From Sambucus nigra (taxonomy: Eukaryota > Streptophyta > Magnoliopsida > Dipsacales > Adoxaceae), in assembly GCA_949130495.1 (NCBI GenBank), contig OX422209.1, positions 694,262,757 through 694,326,756 on the forward strand: a DNA stretch of 64,000 nt. Direction: 5' to 3'. Position numbers and translations under genes: made by a program. The notes beneath the pieces are model-generated. The model was not told where the DNA came from, searched no databases, and saw only the letters and a list, made by a program, of their open reading frames with translations. How positions within the stretch are numbered: the stretch's first letter is position 1; each line of letters begins with the position of its first letter. Positions 1 to 11,772 of this stretch are shown piece by piece.

Positions 1-1335
1 GGGGTCCGGGGACAAAGGTACGGAATGGAAAGGTGTTAAGCATCTATTTCGCCCTTTTGGTCTCATGGTCTATAATAATGTTCTCCTTTTATCTAAAATG
101 TGATATGTTGTACATGTGTGTGGTGTGAATAATGAGAGAAAGAAATCATTCGACCCACATCAAGGTAAAGATGGGGCAAAATCATTCCAAGGAGTGTGTA
201 AAAGAATAACATAAACTATAATGTGAATGTTAGTCACATCACAAATCACTATGAATATTTGAATGTGTACATTGAGAGGGAACACTAATATGTAGGAGTA
301 AGGATACCCGCAACATTACTAAACATGAGAAAGCATAAAATGACGAAATGAGAAAATAGGACTCGAATACCAAGATCGTCTCGGGATGCCTATGCAGCCA
401 AAAGGCATCAAAGTCCTCGTAGTTCAATAATGCATAAAGGTGGGGTTTAACCCACAGATCCTAAATTATAACTTCCTTTTTTTGTTTTTAGAAAATGTGC
501 ACAAGTGCAGGGGGTGTTACAAATGATGGAAATTCTAGTTTCGTGTTTATAGGTAAATATTTTTTTTGCCTTTTTTATATTTTATGAAGATAAATTTTTG
601 TGTACTATATAATAAAAGGGAGATTAGTTTGGAAGTGGAGAAATGAAATCAAAGATACATCAAAAGTGGAGATAAAAGTAAATAACTAATACGAATTATA
701 TGAGTTCTAAAAGGATGAGAGTAGACCTTCTATTGGAATTTAATTATAATTTTGTAGTATTAGAGTCTTATTTTTAGGTGATTGAATGATGGTGAGGTAA
801 GGGTAAAAAGTTTGATGAAAGATGGATGAGAATGATGTAAGAAAATGGAGAGAATGTTTGGAAAAATGGAATTCCGGTGCACTAATTTCAAAGAGAATGT
901 TCTTACTTCAAAAAGGGGCCCTTGGAAATGAGGTCATGGTATCCGTAAATGGCAAAAAATTAAGGTTTCAAGGGGTGCCAATCGGCATAGTCCCTGGCTT
1001 TCCGTTTAGCACACCCCTGCCTTACTGGAGCAGAAACGTACATTCTGCCGATAGGAAAGGGGTTTGGGGTGCCTATAGGCCGTCTGCAATGAATTTTTTT
1101 GAAAAATGGGCATAAATTGCAATTCATGCATGTCCAGGACCGTTTCCACTCCCTGGTTCAAAATTAAACAAGCTAATTGGGGCTCAGAAGGACCCGATGA
1201 CCTACGGACATGAGGTTCTCAAAGTAAAAAGGTGAGTACACGCAAACCAGGAGGTCAATTCGAGAATGGTATGGACCATTGGAATGGGTATTCAAAGCCT
1301 TATGAGATTTCAGTGAACTTATCTTGATTTTTCCT
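1..1335 (-). mobile_element. Ogre/Tat-type LTR fragment, copy 1
   Basis: This stretch runs parallel to two better copies at 11773-13916 and 15739-17729. Shared landmarks in order are the ggaaaggtgttaagca block near 27-42, the glycine-like cctatgcagcc / tcgtagttc hairpin block near 389-423, the TGCC-N4-GGCA palindromes at 976-1057, and the ggaccattgga block near 1273. By comparison with the other copies the LTR promoter reads on the minus strand. The copy is cut at about 1335, where Tekay-like LTR sequence begins, and runs off the left edge of the window. The ORF at 822-1115 lies across the palindrome region and is not a gene. Confidence 0.7.
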
Positions 1336-1339
1336 TATG

Positions 1340-3978
1340 TGCTATCACATTTTGGACCATTATATTGAAAACGTGTCACCTCCTGGTGAGCCCATATGAC
1401 TAAAATCTGGATTTTGGTGTTAGGATTTTTTGTATGGTTTTTTTAGGGTTATTTGTGGGTTATATGAGGAAAGAGTGGTGGTGGATTTTCCCCACCATTT
1501 TTAACATTTCCCCACTAACTCTCTACATGTAAAGACTCATCTTCTTCCCCAATCATTTTCCCCCATAGCAACACCTTTACACCACCTCCAAACACTAGTA
1601 TGTAACCATTTCCTCCATGGTTGAGCTAAGCTATGAATTTATGGAGTTATTGTTGTGGGGTTTGAAGAAGAACTAGAACTTTATGGAGTTTTGAAGGGGG
1701 GTTTCATTGGAGTTTTCATAGAGCATGCTTTTGGATCTAGGAAACCTCTTTGAGGCCACCTTAGGAGGTGGGGGGTTGACATCACCTTCTTCTCATTCAA
1801 CCATTTTTGGAGCTTCATTTGAGGTGGGGAAAAATCTGCTCTTAAGTTTAAGATTCTATGTTATTTATATTTGATCCGATACATAGAGTTTAAGAGTAGG
1901 ATGCATGCATGATTCAAGAATGATATTTCTTATAATTTATGAAAATGGGTTTACACGAAGGGTTTCAATGGTTTTGAGAAAAGTTATATATTTCAAGTAC
2001 ACTTGGTGTTTAAACATTTTTATGGAATAAAAATATTGGAAGAATGTTTATTTTGTGGGAATATTCAATGAATAAATGTTTCAAAGTTTTCTTGTGAAAA
2101 TTGGGATTTTATGTAAATGGGCATTTTATTCAAGTTGTGAAGAAACAAAGATGTCCTTTTCCTTGAAAAGTATGTTTGTGCAAATATTTTAAAATTTCTA
2201 GGATAAATAATTTGTTAGACCCATTTAAAAGGATTTTAGGACTTGAAATCCATCTTCTCATGCATATAAACTTATCGTATTTTGTTGATGAATATATAAA
2301 CAAGTTAAATGAAGGTTTTATTGGGTTCAAACATGAAATATAAAAATTAAAAATTTCATCCCTTAAAGTGTTTGAAAAGGGTGTTGGGAAGGTGATAAGT
2401 TAGGGTTTTAAGACTACACGTGTTAATGAAGGAAAATGGTGTTTTTCTTATAAAGTTGTCTTTAAATGTCTAATGATTTCTTAGAGAAACAAAGTAATGA
2501 AATAAAGATGTTTCCAACTTGGGAAGAATGTTACTCCAAAGTGTTAAATAAGTGTGAATGAGTTGAAAACACTTAAAAAGTTAGTGTGGGTAACTTAGTG
2601 ATGTTTTGAGAAATAACACTTGTAAAAATGGAGGAAAATGACAAGTTTGAAAATAAATGGGTAAAATAGTAATTTTATATAAAGTGGAACAATTTAATGA
2701 AATAAAAATGTTAGAAAGGGTGTTACACACAATTTCATGAAATGAACTTGATTTTGTGATAAAATCAATGCCAGAGTAAACAGGTCAAGAAATGATTATT
2801 TTAAAGTGTAAGACAAGTTAGGGCGAAACTCCGAATTTTGGCTTCGACCGGTAAAGAAAAAGTGGAATAATGTGGACATATTTAAAATCTGAAAACACAT
2901 TAATGTGGACTTGTATGACACCGATATAATTAATAAGGGCCCGGAGTTTTAGGGTGAAAGACCCAAAATCACTGGCCAGAGAATGTGGTAGCATAACTGG
3001 AGATGTGGAGCCCATTAAAGTATGCAAATATTGGAATATTCAAGAAAAAGATAATGAAATATAACATGTCAGGAAATGGGTTGTGTGGTGAATATGTGAA
3101 AAGGCAACCTAAATTTAATGGAATAATAAATGTTCCAGTAAAGGATAAGTGGGAAAGAAATGTGAAGAAATTGATTAATGTCCATAAAGTAAAATAATGG
3201 TAAAGTGAAGTGATTAAATGGGTAGTTAAGCAAAGTATAGAGGTTTAACCCATAATTAACAAAAAAATGTGTTTATGAAATGTTTTCAAAGAAAAAATAA
3301 GTATTTTCTAAAACTATGATTGCGTGTGTTGAAAGGTGATTTCAATGAAAATACTAATGTGAATTGTTATGAATAAAAGGGTAATTTTGGTGCATTTGCT
3401 TAAATAAATGGTATTATTTAAAGTATTTCACTGGGTGAGTTAGATCAAGGAATAAATGTCAAGTTAAGAAAAAAAAGTAATCCTTTTATATGATTAAGGT
3501 GAATTAATCGGGATAAGTAACATTTTTAGAATAAAAATGGTTTCGTGCATTATAGTATATATATGTAAATATATATAAGGTAGTTGCATGTGTACGAAGA
3601 TATAATGTGTAGAGTCTCTTTTCTACCATTCGATTCTATATTACATTGTTTTAATTTTCACTGGGCATTTGGCTCACTCATTCGTCTTTGTTACGACATG
3701 TTGGGTGCGGTTTTGTATTTTGAGAGCATTTTACAAGTAAGCGTTCTCTTTTTATTTTTATGTTAGTAGTTCTATATTCTTAGATTTCGAGGATGCTTGC
3801 CATGAGCCCCTCACGTAGTTGATTTAAATTGGAATCACATGCTAAATAAGTGAAATTTTAATTAAATAATACTGGACTAGCAACATTGTGTAGGTTGTTT
3901 CATTACACCTCACACCTAGCGCTCAGGTCGGATCGGGTTGACCACGGGTAACCCATAAATTCGGGCCATGGTGTTATA
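1340..3978 (+). mobile_element. Tekay/Del-like 5' LTR, 5'-truncated
   Basis: It aligns along its length, at roughly 85-90 percent by eye, with 34600-37278. For example, the block around 1540-1640 (fourteen-base runs such as cttcttccccaatc, and aaacactagtatg) recurs at 34785-34850. It ends in gtgttata at 3978, two bases before a primer-binding site, so it is the 5' LTR of a plus-strand element. Compared with the 3' LTR (34174-37278, 3105 bp) about 430 bp of the 5' end is missing, replaced by the Ogre LTR fragment to its left. The LTR divergence indicates an old insertion. Confidence 0.8.
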
Positions 3979-3980
3979 AA

Positions 3981-3992
3981 TGGTATCAGAGC
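3981..3992 (+). other. Primer-binding site, initiator tRNA-Met type
   Basis: TGGTATCAGAGC follows the LTR end by two bases and continues as tctaggttc. It is the complement of the 3' end of plant initiator tRNA-Met, used by most Ty3/Gypsy chromoviruses and Copia elements. It fixes the orientation of the outer element as plus. Confidence 0.9.
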
Positions 3993-5162
3993 TCTAGGTT
4001 CAAGGTTTTTTTTGGGAATGACATGGTGAGGTCAATAATGGATATTTTGACGTCGATATTGGTTTTGGGATGGTCACGCTAGATTGGTGATGGTTTCAGT
4101 TCGTGTTCTCGATGAAAGAGTCAAGGAGATTAACACGACGGGTAATTCATTACCAAACGGCATGCGACCTAATTAGTTATCATTAATTGCTTCTGAACTT
4201 CTAATCAAACATGTTAGTAAGTTACGAGTGTCTATGCGAGATAATAATGGTGAAATTATGGTTTATAATGTGAGGTGATGGTGTGTCAATCCTTGATCAT
4301 ATGATAGGTCTGTTGAGATGTTGCTAGGACTTAATGATGCCCATTGAATTAGAGACATGAATTATGTAAAGTCAACAATAAAGCTTAGGTGACTAGAGCA
4401 TCATACCTAAGCAGTGTTGATTGTGATAAGAATGCATTAAGTTCCTTGGTTATGCACTTATGGGTAGTTAATGCCGATGGTGCGATTAGGAGAACTTGAT
4501 CCTTGGGTAGTTTCACATGATAAGAAATTGGTAGTTCGGTAGGCATATAGGACCATGTTGGTCAATACTCGAGGATGTGTGCTCAACCATAGTTGATTGG
4601 ATACTATCATTATATGTAAGTTCCTTCGTAACTGTCTATGGAAAATTATACTTTGTAAGGTATGATGAGAGTTCAAAGAAAATTGCGATAAGTATGTTAT
4701 GTATACAACAATGATAGTTAAGGAGATTTAGGGGTGAATTTTAAATAGTCTTCCATGTTAGGGTTGTAGGAGATATGATGCAATTTGAAGGAATAAGATC
4801 CATAGTGATGTCATTTATGTAAACCTAGAGGCTTACAGGTTTCATGCGACGTCCCATATCCTGTTGAAATCCTTATTGGTGTCAGTTTGTGGTTTGGTAC
4901 ATAGCTTATCAGATCCCGATTTAGCGGCTTAAGTAATGTCTAGATGAGAGGCAATTCCAGTGTGAGTATGGTTTATGGGCATCTTGGACTGTCTGTAGGA
5001 CTAATTGTGTTGGCGCCATATAGAATATAAATCAACTTATTGTGACGTCTTAAGGTGTTGAATGGTTAAGGAACGCCATATGTTGAGGCTTATAGACTAG
5101 TATCTTTAGAGAATCATGTAATCACGAGTGGATATTGAGAAATTCGTAGAGCGTGCTAAAAA
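3993..5162 (+). mobile_element. Internal 5' region of the Tekay-like element, decayed
   Basis: The sequence between the primer site and the inserted Tat-A LTR should carry the gag gene of the outer element. All frames are interrupted by stops and I could not recognise a gag domain or zinc knuckle. It resumes at 32043 on the other side of the Tat-A insertion. Together the two parts are about 3.3 kb, shorter than a complete gag-pol, so part of the coding region is also lost. Confidence 0.5.
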
Positions 5163-5949
5163 TGTTGGGAATCATTACTTAAATTTGCAAGCAGCTCAAG
5201 ATCTAGCTTTTATAACAATGGAGTAATGTATGAATGCAGGAGTGTAACTAACAAGAATGAGATGAGATAATGGAGAAGATACATGAATATAAAGTGGTTT
5301 ATCCAGGCTTACTCCACCGTGTAAGGTTTGTAGTGCATGTATTTACTATAGGGCACTAATGGACATGAATACAATCTCTCAATCTTTCTCTCTCCTAGTT
5401 ATAGGATTGGGGGTGTATAGTGCCCCCCTAAGAATTTACCCTGTGTTCATGAGATGAAAAACCAATAAAGAGGGCCAGTTATCCCCTGCATAAGTATGTC
5501 ATGATGATAAGTTGTCCCCACGTGGGCTAAAGATATGTTGTAACGGGTTATCCACCTGGACTAATGAATCACAAGTCATGTGCGCTATGTGAGATATCAA
5601 GTTCGGATACATGGGCCCTTATCGATTCGAGGTTGAAGGAAGGTCTCCCAAGAGGATGACCATAAAGGTTATAGAATATCATCTCAGGGTGGTTATAAGG
5701 TCTCGACTTCTTAGCATGGTCTGAGGCTGATACATGGGTGGGCTGAGATATCAGAGACAACTTGGATTGGAGAATGTATCTTGTTAAATGACTATAACTG
5801 CTGAGGATAAGGTCTCAGAGATCGATACTAATGGAGGTGGGCCTACACTAGGTAGACCAACTCTAGTCAGTCAACTAGATGAATGCTATGTAGGGTTGAC
5901 TGAGTCGGTCTGAGTGTAGTTGAAGACGAGACCACACTTGTATATATCA
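5163..5949 (-). mobile_element. Tat-A 3' LTR (left copy)
   Basis: It matches 31179-32042: both contain aatttg(c/t)aagcagctcaag near one end, the aagtggtt...cctactccaccgtgtaag block, actatagggcactaatgg, and gagaccacacttgt at the other end. Terminal bases are TG and CA on the plus strand (tgttgggaatc...tatatca). The right-hand copy is followed on the minus strand by a primer-site-like sequence, so this left copy is the 3' LTR of a minus-strand element. It is about 75 bp shorter than the right copy because a stretch around the tttatatagg box (31484 in the right copy) is missing. No matching 5-bp target duplication is visible (aaaaa on the left, cgttc on the right). Confidence 0.75.
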
Positions 5950-6796
5950 ATCACCATTAACTCTTATTCTTAAATGTTAATGGGAGGATGAGGGTTATGT
6001 ATGTCTACCCCCTACGAGGATGAGACCCCATAGTGTAAGATGTTTCTATTTGGGACGTGAACCATCCTAGTTGAGGCTAAGGGCATTTATTGAGTGTTCC
6101 AGGCATAGATGTCAGTCAATTGTACTTGGTGTGACACATGTCACAAGTTGTATGAGTCGGTATGTCGGCTAAAAAATAACGACTGCGGGTCTGTCTAGGG
6201 CTTGGATACCTATTGATGCCCTTATGAGGAAGCTCACACAATGATTACATAATTTAAATACCCCCCAAATCAAATGCTTTTCTCTTATTCTTCCCGAATA
6301 TTCTCCTACTTCAAGAGTATTTTTTACAACTTACGTTCCTTGATTTCTTTCTCTTCAAACTAAATATTTTCAATGATCGTTAGGGATTCATTTCTCTTCC
6401 CAAGTGTTCGTCTTTCTCAGATAAACCTCGACCTTATTTCTTTTCTCTGTTCTAGCCTTAATCTATTATGTTTTCACATTTTTAATTTTTCGATATTCTT
6501 TTACATTTTTCTGCGATCTACCTAGGCTATTGCAGGGTTTAGTTGGTAGTTTCGTTGGGTGTTTATGGTGGTAGAGAGTGTGGTGATGAGGTTTTTAGGA
6601 TTGGACATTCATTTCCATCGTCGATTGGGTTTCCCAGTGACAGTCCCGTTGTCTTCTCTGTCGAACACTCATTTAATCATTCTTGGGCCAAAAAAATTTA
6701 AAACCATTTAAGTTTCCTTATTTGATTCAATAGTCAAACCTCATTCCTATTTGGATGTGAAGGAGACTCTAGGAGTTATGAAAATAATATCCACAT
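5950..6796 (+). promoter_or_regulatory. Leader/promoter region of the Tat-A antisense gene
   Basis: Between the LTR and the antisense coding region lies AT-rich sequence with a TATA-like tttaaatacccc at 6255-6266, followed by a long pyrimidine-rich tract (6270-6500) of the kind seen in plant 5' leaders. About 110 bp upstream of the TATA-like box is an inverted repeat, TGTGACA-CA-TGTCACA, at 6130-6145. The assignment is an inference from position and composition; there is no direct proof of transcription. Confidence 0.4.
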
Positions 6797-8864
6797 ATGA
6801 GGGAAAGGTTTATTGAAGAGATGTGGAAGGCTGAGGCTGAGGCTAAATGCAAAGCCGAGGCCGAAACAACACTTCTAATAAAACCGTCCCCCATATCTGT
6901 AGAACGTCCACCTTTGTTGCTAACATATCTAAAGTCATTTGAACCAACCATCATTAAGATCAGCAATGACACCGTGTCTGGAACTTCATCCCAAGGGTCC
7001 CAGGCACTGTTGTCTTCGCAAGTTTATAACTCTTTTCCTTTTGAGAAGTCTGACAAGGCAGACTCTTTTGAGGAAGCCTCAAAAGTTTCCTCGTATCATA
7101 TGGATGATTCAGGGGCTACTGAATCTAGTCTCCTTATGTCTTGGATACTGAGGATCCAAGATTCACCATTTTATATCCCCCACCCATAATGGCTATTCCA
7201 TTGTAGTATATTCTTGACCACAAATTTATCAAGGGGTTTCGTAGTGGGGTCTCGACTGTTAAAGTTGAGATGATGTTGATACTAATGATGAGGATCCACT
7301 TAATACCTCCTATTCCTAAAAATTCCAAGCACCATTAGAGAGAATGACCATCTAACTTGGAGAAACCTATTTGGGATTAAACCATCCATTCAAATGAGAG
7401 AGGATTTGATGGTCGAGATGGTGAGATAGAGCTTTACGAGAAGATGTATAGGGTCAACTTTAGACTACCTGTCCACCTCACTGTACGAGCTATCCTGGAA
7501 AGTTTGGGGATTTCCCCAACCCAATTGTCGGCTAATGCCTGGAGGATAATTCTCAGCTTCATCTCACTCTGAAAGCTGGTTCACTCAATCGACCTTCTAG
7601 TTAGCATATTTTGGGTGTGTTACAATGTGTCTCGTATAAAGATTCAACATGGTAACTATTATCTCGAAGCCATAAAAACCACAAAAGTTCCTGACGGTTA
7701 ACCAAACCTCCAACCATCATTACAATCCTTGATACTTCTTTGTGTCAGGATCTTGGGAGTTCGACTCCAATATCTTTTATAGTGCCTCAGAGCCGAGGGT
7801 CCCCCAAAAATGGGCCAAAGCTTCAATGTAGGATAAACTTAACCCCGGCCTGAGTGTTGATGCCCAATACAAGATATACGAGATAAGGTGTCAAGGAAAG
7901 GATGGGGGTCTAGTGAAATTTGAGCAGTTGATGACCCCCCACTTTCTAGAAAAGACAGGTCTGGGGGTTAATCCCATGATTGAGTTATGTAAGTAAGATT
8001 TATCCAGCTATTGTGTCATCTCTTACTGTTCTTGCTAAAACTAATATCATATTTTTACTATAAAGAAAGAAGACCACACCTCCTTCCCACACCAAGAAGT
8101 CCACCACTGGAGGACCCAACCAAATCGAGGATTCAAAGAAAATAATAGAACTCACCGATAATACACCCATTCTCCCCCAAACCAAAAAGGGCCAAAAGGA
8201 TGACTCATCCAAGGGGGTCTAACCAAGAAATTCACATATCCTCAGATGCATATTTATCTGTTCATATCTCCCAACTTACTATCAGCTCGGACTCCCTCAT
8301 TGGTGATCCAAAAAGAACAAAGGCTTCTCTGACCTCCGTCATCCCTGAGTCCAATAGGCACTTCCTGGAAGCCATGGACACCCCTTACTTGTGAGACTTC
8401 GACTTCCACAAGTCGACCTTGGTAATCCTTTGAGTTAACATCTGTATACAAATTTATCTATTTTTCCAAGTGTAATCTCATCTTGTACTGATTTTGTTTT
8501 GCTTCATACAGTCTATTCTGACCTTCTTGATGGTCGATGAATGGGTCTAGGAAAAGCTCCCCCAGATTCAGCAAGCCTAAGAGGCAATTGAAGCCGAGAA
8601 AAATATGAAATAACGATGAAGGAGAAGGATTATGCCCAACAAAATGCCTTAAAAGACCTAAAGAAGGGACATTATAATGCTCTGGAGTCTATGAAGAGGG
8701 AGCATGATGCAGCTTTAAAGGCTTTGGCGAATAAGCACAAATCTGAGGTTAAGGCGACCGCGATGAAGGCCAATGAAAAATCTATGAACGCCATTAAAAA
8801 TGTAGTGGAAAACTTCATGGACTTTGAAGAGTTCGGTGGCTACGGCTTTCAGTACCTTAAATGA
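6797..8864 (+). pseudogene. Antisense gene of Tat-A, 'putative gypsy-type transposon' (Transposase_28-like) relic
   Basis: The product of this protein family is unknown; it is a plant retrotransposon accessory protein. The open piece at 6797-7189 (130 codons) starts with a charged segment rich in KAEAEAK. The most diagnostic piece is around 7428-7560, which translates with the pattern LYEKMYRV-FRLPVH-AILESLGISPTQL-ANAWRII, the conserved core of PF04195. It is followed by stops. A second open piece, 8616-8864 (82 codons), is strongly charged with heptad-like spacing and is probably coiled coil, as in the C-terminal half of this family. Several stops and frame changes break the gene. It is antisense to the pol relic at 9961-11590 and lies between pol and the 3' LTR, the usual place for antisense ORFs in Tat-lineage elements. 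Confidence 0.6.
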
Positions 8865-9354
8865 GAGACCAGGATGACTTATCACTGGGCCATCTGAAAG
8901 TTTCCTTAAGTCTTGGGATTGCTAAATAAGGACATTAAAACATTCGATTTCTCTAATCCTTTTCCTCCACTGATCTGGACGAGGTGAAGGCTGAAGCCTT
9001 AGCAAAGATGACAGTTCAAACAACAACTGGAGAAGTCGATGTTGGCTAGGAGAAAGATGAAATATAGGCAGCTTTGGCCACAAACAATGTCATCCACTAG
9101 TAGACCAATAAGCAGGTTGAAGCTTAAATTTCTTTTTATTTTCTAGGGTGGGCCTGTACCGTTGCTTAAGTAATTTTTTTTAACTTTTGATTCCTCATAT
9201 CTTTATGATAAACAATCTCTGTAATCTTTAACAATTTTATTTTTTTGATGAATCTTAATATGATGACGACATTCATTGCAACGATAAGTTATTTTTGAAG
9301 TATAGTGTCTACCTATTATTGTATCATATTTCTCGTACACTTCTCGTATAATAT

Positions 9355-9845
9355 TTTCAGTCTCATCACCAAGTGATGTCATATGACGAATATCCTCTAG
9401 GTGTTTTTAAGAGTTTTTTAATGATACTCGACTCTTCATACACTCTCTTATCATCAGGAGAGTTATAGTCTTTAAGTTACCATAGAAATGATGTTTAGGT
9501 AACCACATTTAGTGATTTTTAATTTATGTTTCTCACCACATTAGTGATGTCATACAATGGACCTCATTCTTATTGTGTTTGGGAGTGTATGGATTAGACT
9601 CGTCTCGTCATACACTTTCATGTCATTAAGTGTGTATCGTTTCACCATTACATGATGTTAAGACAACCATACTTAAATTATTTTTGATTTTTTACTTTTA
9701 CCATGTGAGTGGTGTTCTCACACTGTTTCTTTCCTCTTGAAGTTATTGGGAGTGTGTGAAAAGACGAGACTCCTCGTGCACTCTCATATCACCCAGATGG
9801 TGTTTTAACTAATTCACCATAAACTGGTGTCTCTTAGTTTAGTAA
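9355..9845. repeat. Three degenerate ~170-bp tandem repeats between Tat-A antisense gene and pol
   Basis: A landmark of the form c(g/t)...tcatacactctcttatcat recurs at about 9428, 9602 and 9767 (spacing 174 and 165). Each unit also has gtgatgt(c/t) and a ccacattta/ccatacttaaat block. The units differ strongly from each other, so the array is old. Tandem repeats in the 3' untranslated zone are a known feature of Tat/Ogre elements. The sequence from 8865 to 9354 shows nothing else I could identify. Confidence 0.6.
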
Positions 9846-9960
9846 AATTCAAACCATGAAAAACTTCAAATACAAATATGAGCCAACACTTGAACTTTTT
9901 CGTTAATAATCAATTATCGTACAAGTGAATAGAAATAAAACTTTACAGAAAACTCAAAGG

Positions 9961-11590
9961 CTATTGGTAGTATCTCTTCAAATGCTCGGTGTTCCAAGGG
10001 TTGGAGAATGGTTCACCATATAGGTTTTCCAACCTGTAGGTACCTAGTACGACTTCTTCAGTTATTCTATATGGTCCATGCTAGTTGGAGTGCAGCTTAT
10101 TAGACTTCTACCAAACTTTTTTTAGAACAATATCACCCACTACTATTGGCCTAAATTCACTCGCTTGTTATAGAACTTGGCAACTCTTTGCTGATAAGAG
10201 GACTATTAGATTTCAGTATCCTCCCGTCTCTCTTTAATAAAATCCATATCAAGGCTCCTCTTGTATTCATTATCTTTGATATCATAGGTTTAAAATCTAT
10301 GGATGAGGAGTCCAAGCTCAATAAGGATGACTGCCTCATACCCATAGACAAGCATAAATGACGTTTATCTTGTTAGCGTCCTCCAATCATCCAATAAGCC
10401 CATAGGACCTCATGTAACTCCTCTTTCCACAAACCCTTTGCATCCTCCATCCTTTCCTTAATCTCATCAAGTATTGTTCGGGTTATGACCTCAGTCTGGC
10501 CATTAGCTTGGGCCCGTCCTAGTGCCGAGTAAGACTGCTTTATGCCGACTCTTCCACATTAGGCCTTTAAGGACTTATTCTTAAATTTCTTGCCATTATA
10601 TGATATTAAGATATGTGGAAGGCCATATCTACAAATGATATTTCTCCCGATAAATTTGAATGTTTTTACCTTAATAATGGAAATCATTGCCTCGACCTCT
10701 ACCCACTTCGAAAAATAATCAATAGCCAAGATCAAATATTGGTAATTTCATGTTGCCTTTGGAAGATGACCCACTAAGTCAATTCCTTAAACCAAAAATA
10801 CCCACAGCGTGGTGATGGATGATAGTGGTTGGTGAGGATGATGAGGGATACTAGCAAAATTTTGGCACTTGTCACTCTTGTTCACATAATCAGCTGCATC
10901 TTTCACTGGTGTCGTCTATTAATAATGCTAGGTAACAATCCTCTTGACAAGTTACCACCCACCTATGTGACTTTCACATGACCCTTCATGGACTTCTTGT
11001 AGGATATAACCGACCTATGATGGGTGAAAACATCTGAGGAGGGGTAGCAAGAACCCTCTTTTATATAGCACATCTTTGATTATAGCGAATTTCGTTACCT
11101 TGTATCCGAGATTCTTTCTCTTGTTCTTGGAGTCTGTGAGTTTTCCATCCCAGATGTACTTAATTAGGAATTCCATCCACGAATATCCCAAATTCAAGTT
11201 CAAGTAGAATTCAAACCCACTTTTGTCTTCTTCTATGGTCGGCCTATGCAGATTTTCCACCAAAACTGTGCGCCTGATCTTTATCCTTATTCCCGACGCT
11301 AGCCTTGCAAATACATCGACTTGGCTATTGTCAATTCGAGTAATTCTCCCAAGCTTCACTTCCTTGAAGTTTTCCATTAATTTCTCGACCCACGCCAAGT
11401 ACTTGGACATTTTCTCATCTTTGGCCTAATAAATGCTCAAAATATGGTTCATGACCAACTGCGAGTCAATGTGGATGATCATCTGGACAACGTTCAGTAC
11501 CTTGGCAAGAGAGAGACCTCCAAGAAAGGCCTTCATCATTTCATATGATTTCTTCACTAATAGCCGACTTGTATAATGATAGATATATAA
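9961..11590 (-). pseudogene. pol: Tat-A pol relic: RNase H and integrase
   Basis: Read on the minus strand from 11590 the sequence gives the end of an RNase H domain (residues like IHIDSQLV, then a stop, then AKDEKMSKYLAWVEKL), a connecting region ending GVLYKRGF-LPLLRC, and integrase. The open piece at 11015-11410 (131 codons) covers the RNase H C-terminus and connector. Further down, DYFSKWVEVEA, RNIICRYGLPHILIS and ANGQTEV mark the integrase core, and GPYRI...EHLKRYYQ followed by a stop (9961-9963) marks its end. The second catalytic Asp of the core (SDNG in the family) reads SYNG here, so the integrase would be inactive even without the frameshifts. Upstream pol (RT, protease) is missing: at about 11590 homology stops and the Ogre-like tandem begins. 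Confidence 0.8.
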
Positions 11591-11592
11591 AT

Positions 11593-11772
11593 AATTTCTC
11601 CCATTGAATAGGCCGATGTGGCCATATCGATGTGGGGTCGGGGGATCTCCTGAGGAGGGTCCTCTTCCTCCCCCTTTCCTTCCCTTTTTGTGTGTGTGCA
11701 GGATTACGTTCTTTCTTGGGGTGATCGATCATCATCGATGTGGGGTGATATGTATAAATAGAGTCTCTAGCC
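11593..11772 (-). other. Junction segment left of the Ogre LTR (possible leader of a further element)
   Basis: This segment separates the Tat-A RNase H from Ogre LTR copy 2. At 11751-11772 it keeps similarity to the primer-site side of LTR copy 3 (tgtataaatagagtctctag against tgtagagacatttagagtcg), suggesting that copy 2 was once followed by a primer site of yet another element of the tandem. The rest, 11593-11750, is not recognised. It contains a CT-rich run (11660-11690), and the short ORFs on both strands have no family resemblance. Confidence 0.35.

Noticed and set aside
3584..3766. ORF with VSFLPFDSILHC pattern that recurs at 36834-37025
   Set aside because: Both lie at the same place in the two Tekay-like LTRs; it is LTR sequence and not a conserved gene.
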